Assembly: GCA_964565705.1 (NCBI GenBank)
Contig: CAZMGD010000092.1
Location: 1-17,650, forward strand
Source: CAZMGD01 sp964565705
GTDB taxonomy: Bacteria > Actinomycetota > Acidimicrobiia > Acidimicrobiales > Ilumatobacteraceae
Direction: 5' to 3'
Length of the DNA: 17,650 nucleotides
Position numbers and translations under genes: made by a program. Below, piece after piece: positions 13,360 to 17,650 of the stretch. Each line of letters begins with the position of its first letter. Positions within the stretch are counted from its first letter, which is position 1. Under the pieces are notes generated by a model, which was given only the letters and a program-made list of their open reading frames with translations, was not told the origin of the DNA and ran no database searches.

Positions 13360-14129
13360 GGGAACAGGTCGAAGCCGGCAGCCGATGCCGGGGCGGGCTC
13401 GTCGTCGGGGAGGAACGCGGCGTAGCCGTCGACCTCGAGCTGGGTGGCGAGGTCGGGCCCACCGCTGGCCACGATCCTGCCCTTGACCAGGATGTGCACG
13501 TGGTCAGGCTTCAGTTCGTGCAGCAGCCGGGTGTAGTGCGTGATGACGAGCACGCCCAGACCGTCGTCGCTCAGCGCCTCCACCCGCCGCGAGCAGTCGC
13601 GCAGGGCGTCGATGTCGAGTCCCGAGTCGAGCTCGTCGAGGATCGCGATCGCCGGGCGCAGCACGGCCAGCTGCAGCGTCTCGTTGCGCTTCTTCTCGCC
13701 CCCGGAGAGGTCGACGTTCAGCGGGCGGTCGAGCAGCCGGGGATCGAACCCGATGGTCGACGCCTCGCTGATGACGAGCTCGGCCAGACCCTCGGTGTCA
13801 CGCCCACGGGCGTCCATGGCCGCGGTCAGCGCGTCGAGCAGCGACACGCCCGGCACCTCGGTCGGGTACTGCGGCACGAGGTGCAGCCCGGCGAGCGCCC
13901 GCTGCCACGCAGGCAGGGCGAGCACGTCGGCGCCGTCCAGCGTCACCGAGCCCCCGTACACCTCGTAGCCGGGCTTGCCCATCACGACGGCGGACAGCGT
14001 GCTCTTGCCGGCGCCGTTCGGGCCCATCACGGCGTGCACCTCGCCCGAGGACACCTCGAGGTCGATGCCGTGGAGGATGGACGTGCCACCGACGCCGGCC
14101 TCCAGACCCTCGATCTTCAGCGTTGCCAT
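13356..14129 (-). CDS. sufC: SufC, Fe-S assembly ABC ATPase (second copy)
   Basis: This 257-residue SufC has Walker A GPNGAGKST (36-44), the Q-loop HLVPQYPTEVPG, signature LSGGEKKRNET, Walker B IAILDELDSGLD and switch ITHYTRLL. It powers the SufBCD scaffold. The ATG at 14129 begins directly with MATLKIEGLEAG and is one base from the Rieske stop (shared base), so translation is coupled. It is clearly related to but diverged from the first sufC (for example DELDSG versus DETDSG). Its position behind sufD makes it the more likely partner of SufB and SufD. The C-terminal extension after FLPDDE is short and alanine-rich. Confidence 0.95.
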   Translation of the reverse strand: MATLKIEGLEAGVGGTSILHGIDLEVSSGEVHAVMGPNGAGKSTLSAVVMGKPGYEVYGGSVTLDGADVLALPAWQRALAGLHLVPQYPTEVPGVSLLDALTAAMDARGRDTEGLAELVISEASTIGFDPRLLDRPLNVDLSGGEKKRNETLQLAVLRPAIAILDELDSGLDIDALRDCSRRVEALSDDGLGVLVITHYTRLLHELKPDHVHILVKGRIVASGGPDLATQLEVDGYAAFLPDDEPAPASAAGFDLFP

Positions 14130-14470
14130 CAGACCCGTGCCCCGTGCCCGGCGGACACCATCACGTAGCCGTCGTCGACCCAGGCCTCGAACACCGGCAC
14201 CGCCACCGTCGCCGGCAGCGTGCTCGGTTCGCCGGTCTTCAGGCTGAACGTGCTGCCGTGCTTCCAGCACTCGATCTCGCACTCGTCGACGAGCACCTCG
14301 CCCTCCGAGAGCGACACCGCCCCGTGGCTGCAGGTGTCGCCGATCGCGTACACCTCGTCGGCGATGCGCACCACGGCGACGGGAGTTCCGTCGAGATCCA
14401 CCTTGCGCGCGGTGCCAGGCGCGAGCTCGTCGAGCGCACACACTGCCACCGCGGTCGTCCGTTCCCTCAT
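14129..14470 (-). CDS. Rieske-type ferredoxin of the SUF operon
   Basis: This is a 113-residue Rieske [2Fe-2S] protein with the ligand pattern CSH (C47, H49) and CWKH (C68, H71). It resembles the ferredoxin subunits of non-heme iron oxygenases, which are regularly found between sufD and sufC in actinobacteria. It may supply electrons during cluster assembly, but that role is inferred from context. The ATG at 14470 overlaps the sufD stop by 4 bp (ATGA), and its own stop shares a base with the sufC start, so the three proteins are translationally coupled. Confidence 0.92.
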   Translation of the reverse strand: MRERTTAVAVCALDELAPGTARKVDLDGTPVAVVRIADEVYAIGDTCSHGAVSLSEGEVLVDECEIECWKHGSTFSLKTGEPSTLPATVAVPVFEAWVDDGYVMVSAGHGARV

Positions 14471-15612
14471 CCCGCGCTCCTCGTCGCCAGCTTGTCGGCG
14501 ATGCTCGACGCCAGCGCCCCGGCCAGGTCGCCGATCGGCAGCTGCTCGAGCACCTCGTTGAAGAATCCCAGCACGACGAGCCGCTCGGCCACCTCGGGTG
14601 GCACGCCGCGGCTCTCCAGGTAGTACCGCTGCTCGACGTCGACCGGGCCGACCGTCGAGGCGTGGCTGCACTTCACGTCGTTCGTCGCGATGTCGAGGTT
14701 GGGCACGCTCTCGGCCCACGCGCCCTCGCTGAGCGTCAGGTTGCGGTTGGTCTGGAACGCGTTCGAACCCTTGGCCGCTTCGCGGATCTTGATCAGCCCG
14801 GTGTAGACGCTCTTGGCCGTGTCCTGCACCGCGCCCTTGAACAGCAGGTCGCTGGTGGTGCGCGGCGCGGCGTGATCCTGGAGGGTCCGGAAGTCGTGCA
14901 TCTGGGTGCCACCGGCGAAGTAGATGGCGATCTGCTTCGCACTCGCCCCCTGGCCGACCAGGCGGGCGTCGGTGCGCACCCGGGCATAGTCACCGCCGAG
15001 GGCCACGCTGCCGAGCAGCAAGGTGGAGTCGCGCTCGCCGATCGCCCGCTGGCTGCCGATCTGCCACACGGCCTGGCCGAGCTGGTTGATCGCCACGTAC
15101 CGCACCCGCGCCGCTTGTGCAGCGTGGATCTCGAGCTCGGGGACGACCAGGCTGCGCGCACCGTCGCTGGAGATGAACCGCTCGATGATGGTGACCTCGC
15201 TGTCGGCACCGGCATCGACGACGAGCCGCGGGAACGTGGCAACGCCCTCACCGTCGACGAGGTGGGTCACCACGACCGGCTCGGTGAACGCCTTTCCCGC
15301 TGGCACCCGCAGCACGTGGGTCGTGTGGAACGCGTCACCGAGCAGCCCGAACAGGTCGTCGGCTGCCGCCTCGGAGTGGAGCGCACCACCTGCGCCGACC
15401 GTCACATCAGCAGGTCCGGACACCGTGGTGTCGGCCGCCGCTGGGGTGAAGCGGGCGAGGTCGAGCTCGCCGATGCGGCTGTAGCGCCAGATCTCCTCGT
15501 CGGCCGAGGGAAACGGCGCCGCGTCCGCACGCTCGGCGGCTGCGACGCGTCGGTCCAGGTCAGGAGCCTCGGCGGCGAGCGCGCGCGCGGCGTCGACGGA
15601 GAACGAAGGCAC
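14467..15612 (-). CDS. sufD: SufD, Fe-S assembly scaffold subunit
   Basis: This 381-residue protein ends with the conserved SufB/SufD beta-helix region: DFRTLQDHAAPRTTSDLLFKGAVQDTAKSVYTGLIKI, SNAFQTNRNLTLSEGAWAESVPNLDIATNDVKCSHASTVG and SRGVPPEVAERLVVLGFFNEVLEQLP. SufD pairs with SufB and two SufC to build the cluster scaffold. The N-terminal EEIWRYSRIGELDLARF is also typical. GTG at 15612 is chosen because TAGGCT (15620-15625, reverse strand) ends 7 nt upstream; a longer upstream reading would run through that promoter and the neighbouring gene. It therefore has its own leaderless promoter and does not depend on sufB, which lies 1.7 kb away. Confidence 0.94.
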   Translation of the reverse strand: MPSFSVDAARALAAEAPDLDRRVAAAERADAAPFPSADEEIWRYSRIGELDLARFTPAAADTTVSGPADVTVGAGGALHSEAAADDLFGLLGDAFHTTHVLRVPAGKAFTEPVVVTHLVDGEGVATFPRLVVDAGADSEVTIIERFISSDGARSLVVPELEIHAAQAARVRYVAINQLGQAVWQIGSQRAIGERDSTLLLGSVALGGDYARVRTDARLVGQGASAKQIAIYFAGGTQMHDFRTLQDHAAPRTTSDLLFKGAVQDTAKSVYTGLIKIREAAKGSNAFQTNRNLTLSEGAWAESVPNLDIATNDVKCSHASTVGPVDVEQRYYLESRGVPPEVAERLVVLGFFNEVLEQLPIGDLAGALASSIADKLATRSAG

Positions 15613-15619
15613 GGGGCAC

Positions 15620-15625
15620 AGCCTA
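15620..15625 (-). promoter_or_regulatory. -10 element of the sufD operon
   Basis: TAGGCT on the minus strand is followed by 7 nt and GTG 15612, the same hexamer and spacing as the desaturase promoter. A leaderless mRNA is expected. Confidence 0.55.
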
Positions 15626-15662
15626 GGGGACCGCTCGGCCCGATCTCCTGTGACGAACTCGA

Positions 15663-16007
15663 CTACCCGCGGCGCTTGAACAGGCGGCGCCAGCCCTTGG
15701 GTCGGGGCCTGTCCATCAGGATCTCGGTGCCGACCTGGGCCCCGGCGGCGTTGATGATCTCCTCGGCCTCGTCGAGGACCGCTGCCGCGCTGCCGTCGTC
15801 GAGGCCCGGCGGCTCGTCGGGCGTCGTCGGGCTGACCAGCGAGCCGTACACCCAGCCGCTGTCGGCGAGACGCCGCTCGAAGCCGGGGCAGCGTTCGGGA
15901 CAGCGCCACGGCGCGTCGGGCGCGAGGTCGAGGTTGCACTTGCGCACCGTGTCGCCGTTGGCGTAGGTGCGGCTCTCGAAGTTCTTGCACTCCTGACGCA
16001 TCGGCAC
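15663..16007 (-). CDS. Small four-cysteine protein of unknown function
   Basis: This is a 114-residue protein that I do not assign to a named family. Its N-terminal third has four cysteines, C7, C24, C36 and C40, in the pattern QEC...RKCN...WRCPERCPGFERR, suggesting a bound zinc ion or Fe-S cluster. The middle is acidic (TPDEPPGLDDGS), followed by an Ala/Glu-rich helix (AVLDEAEEIINAAG), and the C-terminus is very basic (RPKGWRRLFKRRG). The start is taken as GTG 16007: TAGCCT (16015-16020, reverse strand) ends 7 nt upstream. ATG 16001, two codons downstream, is the alternative. It lies 50 bp before sufD, between sufB and sufD, so a role near Fe-S metabolism is possible but only inferred. Confidence 0.75.
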   Translation of the reverse strand: MPMRQECKNFESRTYANGDTVRKCNLDLAPDAPWRCPERCPGFERRLADSGWVYGSLVSPTTPDEPPGLDDGSAAAVLDEAEEIINAAGAQVGTEILMDRPRPKGWRRLFKRRG

Positions 16008-16014
16008 GGCGCAC

Positions 16015-16035
16015 AGGCTATTGCGCGGGCAGACT
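16015..16035. promoter_or_regulatory. Back-to-back -10 elements of divergent genes
   Basis: On the minus strand TAGCCT (16015-16020) ends 7 nt before GTG 16007. On the plus strand CAGACT (16030-16035) ends 6 nt before GTG 16042. Both genes would be leaderless, with start codons only 34 bp apart, so the two promoters overlap and may compete. Confidence 0.45.
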
Positions 16036-16041
16036 GCTGCG

Positions 16042-17226
16042 GTGGCGAAGGTGGTGGTGATCGGGTCGGGCATCGTCGGTCTGGCGGTGGCGGCTCGCCT
16101 CGTCGGGCGCGGCGACGAGGTGACCGTCGTGGAGAAGGAGTCCGGCCTGGCCGAGCACCAGACCGGCCGCAACTCCGGCGTGATCCACTCCGGCCTGTAC
16201 TACACGCCGGGCAGCCACCGGGCCCGGATGAGCATCGCCGGGGCCCGCTCGATGACCGAGTTCGCCCGGTCGCGCGGCGTGCCCGTCGACATCTGCGGCA
16301 AGCTCGTCGTCGCCCCCACCGAGGAGCAGCTGGCCGGCCTCGCCAAGTTGGCCGGGCGCGCCGTCGACAACGGGGTGCCGGCCCGGCTCGTCGAGCCGCC
16401 AGAGGCGCGGGAGTACGAGCCGAACGTGCGCTGCGTGCGGGCGCTGCGGGTGGAGACGACGGGCATCGTGGACTACCCCGGCGTGTGTCGCGTGCTCGCC
16501 GCGGACGTCGCCGCGGGAGGCGAGATCCGCTTCGACACCGCGTTCGTGTCGGCCAGGACGGAGCCCGCCGGCGTGGTCGTGGAGACCTCGGGCGCTTCGC
16601 TGCGAGCCGACGCGCTCGTCACCTGCGCCGGTCTGCACAGCGACCGGGTGGCCGCCGCGTGCGGGCTGGAGCCCGAGGCCCGGATCATCCCGTTCCGTGG
16701 CGAGTACTACGAGCTGGCCCACCCGGCACGCCACCTCGTGAACGGCCTGATCTACCCGGTGCCCGACCCGCGGTTCCCGTTCCTCGGGGTGCACCTGACG
16801 AAGATGATCGACGGCGAGGTGCACGCCGGGCCCAACGCCGTGCTCGCCCTGGCCCGCGAGGGCTACCGCTGGCGCGACGTCGATCTGGGCGACCTCCGCC
16901 AGTCGCTGGCCTGGCCGGGCCTGTGGCGGATGGCGGCGAAGAACGTCGTGCCCGGCTCGAAGGAGATCGCCCGCTCGCTGTCGAAGCGGTTGTTCGCCCG
17001 CAGCCTCGCCGAGCTGGTGCCGGCGATCACCGCCGACGACATCGTCCGGTCCGGCGCCGGGGTGCGGGCCCAGGCGATGCGCCGCGACGGCACCCTCGTC
17101 GACGACTTCCTGATCCAGGCTGCGCCCCGCCAGGTGCACGTGTTGAACGCGCCCTCACCGGCGGCGACCTGCGCGTTCGAGATCGCGACCTACATCGTCG
17201 ACCAGCTCGACGCCTCGACCGTCTGA
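16042..17226 (+). CDS. lhgO: LhgO-like FAD-dependent L-2-hydroxyglutarate oxidase
   Basis: This is a 394-residue flavoprotein of the DAO family. The dinucleotide-binding GSGIVG is at 8-13 with VVEKE at the end of the second strand; RNSGVIHSGLYY (43-54) is the signature of L-2-hydroxyglutarate oxidase/dehydrogenase. ALVTCAGLHSDRVA, IIPFRGEYYEL, YPVPDPRFPFLGVH and GPNAVLALAREGY are also family landmarks. The enzyme oxidises L-2-hydroxyglutarate to 2-oxoglutarate, feeding electrons to oxygen or the membrane quinone pool; which acceptor is used is not visible. The GTG at 16042 is chosen because the FAD fold begins there and CAGACT lies 6 nt upstream; a TTG at 16021 would precede that element. The gene sits on the opposite strand between sufB and sufD. 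Confidence 0.9.
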   Translation: MAKVVVIGSGIVGLAVAARLVGRGDEVTVVEKESGLAEHQTGRNSGVIHSGLYYTPGSHRARMSIAGARSMTEFARSRGVPVDICGKLVVAPTEEQLAGLAKLAGRAVDNGVPARLVEPPEAREYEPNVRCVRALRVETTGIVDYPGVCRVLAADVAAGGEIRFDTAFVSARTEPAGVVVETSGASLRADALVTCAGLHSDRVAAACGLEPEARIIPFRGEYYELAHPARHLVNGLIYPVPDPRFPFLGVHLTKMIDGEVHAGPNAVLALAREGYRWRDVDLGDLRQSLAWPGLWRMAAKNVVPGSKEIARSLSKRLFARSLAELVPAITADDIVRSGAGVRAQAMRRDGTLVDDFLIQAAPRQVHVLNAPSPAATCAFEIATYIVDQLDASTV

Positions 17227-17245
17227 CCCCCTTGGGGCGGCTTCT

Positions 17246-17286
17246 TGCGGTCGTTTCGTGCCCGTTCCGGGCACGAAACGACCGCA
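17246..17286. terminator. Perfect 19-bp hairpin between convergent lhgO and sufB
   Basis: Arms 17246-17264 and 17268-17286 are exact reverse complements with loop TTC. It lies between two stop codons and can act in both directions. It has the same stem length, loop size, outer 8 bp and GCTTCT left flank as the hairpin at 12820-12860. Confidence 0.78.
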
Positions 17287-17299
17287 GGTTCGGCTGGCG

Positions 17300-17650
17300 T
17301 CAGCCGACAGAGCCTTCCATCTGGAGCTCGATCAGGCGGCTCCACTCGACGGCGTACTCCATCGGCAGGGTGCGGGTGACGGGCTCGATGAAGCCGTTGA
17401 CGACCATGCCCATCGCCTGCTCCGACGACAGGCCGCGGCTCATCAGGTAGAAGAGCTGCTCGTCGGCGATCTTGGAGACCGTCGCCTCGTGGCCGATCTC
17501 GGCGTCGCGCTCGCCGACCTCCATGTAGGGCAGGGTGCGGCTCTCGGACACGTCGTCGAGGATCAAGGCGTCGCACTGCACGTGGCTCTTGCAGTGGTGC
17601 GCGCCCTCGTCGACCCGGACCAGGCCACGGTAGGTCGTGATGCCGCCGTC
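17300..17650 (-). CDS. sufB: SufB, Fe-S assembly scaffold subunit, C-terminal part
   Basis: The last 116 residues of SufB are present; the gene continues beyond the window edge. Recognisable are GGITTYRGLVRVDEGAHHCKSHVQCDALILDD, ESRTLPYMEVGERDAEIGHEATVSKIADEQLFYLMSRGLSSEQAMGMVVNGFIEPV and the family-typical LPMEYAVEWSRLIELQMEG end. SufB is the subunit on which the cluster is thought to be built together with SufD and SufC. The invariant cysteine in VQCD is present. A bidirectional hairpin follows the stop, so read-through into sufD is unlikely. Confidence 0.95.
   Translation of the reverse strand, partial: DGGITTYRGLVRVDEGAHHCKSHVQCDALILDDVSESRTLPYMEVGERDAEIGHEATVSKIADEQLFYLMSRGLSSEQAMGMVVNGFIEPVTRTLPMEYAVEWSRLIELQMEGSVG

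Noticed and set aside
14467..16014. Longer 515-codon SufD with an N-terminal extension
   Set aside because: The extension is an out-of-frame reading of the four-cysteine gene and passes through the TAGGCT promoter; homology to SufD begins near GTG 15612.
1..17650. tRNA, rRNA, insertion sequence or phage attachment site
   Set aside because: No cloverleaf, rRNA core sequence, transposase or long terminal repeat was seen.

Overview
The window is GC-rich DNA with dense, short-spaced genes and many GTG starts. It most likely comes from an actinobacterium of the class Acidimicrobiia (Ilumatobacter-like). That placement is inferred from the SufU-type SUF system with a Rieske ferredoxin, and from a small membrane protein with a GPGWWQASDGKWYPP-type N-terminus; no taxonomic marker gene is present. 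A run of 10 N at 7021-7030 lies inside one gene and marks an assembly gap.

Layout: 1-632 (-) is the N-terminal part of an acyl-CoA dehydrogenase. Divergent from it, 702-1372 (+) is a Phd/VapB-like antitoxin with a VapC-like PIN toxin. At 1385-3617 (-) are two tandem family-2 glycosyltransferases, the downstream one fused to a methyltransferase. At 3666-5428 (+) a metallo-beta-lactamase-fold hydrolase overlaps a methyltransferase. At 5504-6490 (+) is a fatty acid desaturase. At 6551-9076 (+) is a first SUF locus, sufC-sufS-sufU. At 9077-9764 there is no conventional gene, but there is a structured leader followed by four tandem heptapeptide micro-ORFs (MRNNRWT), each with its own Shine-Dalgarno sequence. 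At 9765-12320 (+) is a membrane GAF-GGDEF-EAL c-di-GMP enzyme, and at 12387-12800 (+) a DUF4282 membrane protein. At 12880-15612 (-) is a second SUF locus, sufD-Rieske ferredoxin-sufC-ybaK. At 15663-16007 (-) is a four-cysteine small protein, at 16042-17226 (+) an LhgO-like FAD oxidase, and at 17300-17650 (-) the C-terminus of sufB.

How the genes work together: SufS (cysteine desulfurase), SufU (sulfur acceptor), SufB, SufD and SufC (scaffold/ATPase) make up a nearly complete Fe-S assembly pathway. It is split over two loci on opposite strands, with sufC present twice and an unrelated oxidase gene lying between sufB and sufD.

Two sequence-wide patterns stand out. First, many genes have a TAGNCT-like -10 element ending 6-9 nt before the start codon, with no Shine-Dalgarno sequence, which indicates leaderless transcripts. 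Second, several gene ends carry long, nearly perfect hairpins without a T-tract. The most unusual element is the MRNNRWT micro-ORF array at 9465-9679, which I do not recognise as any described system.
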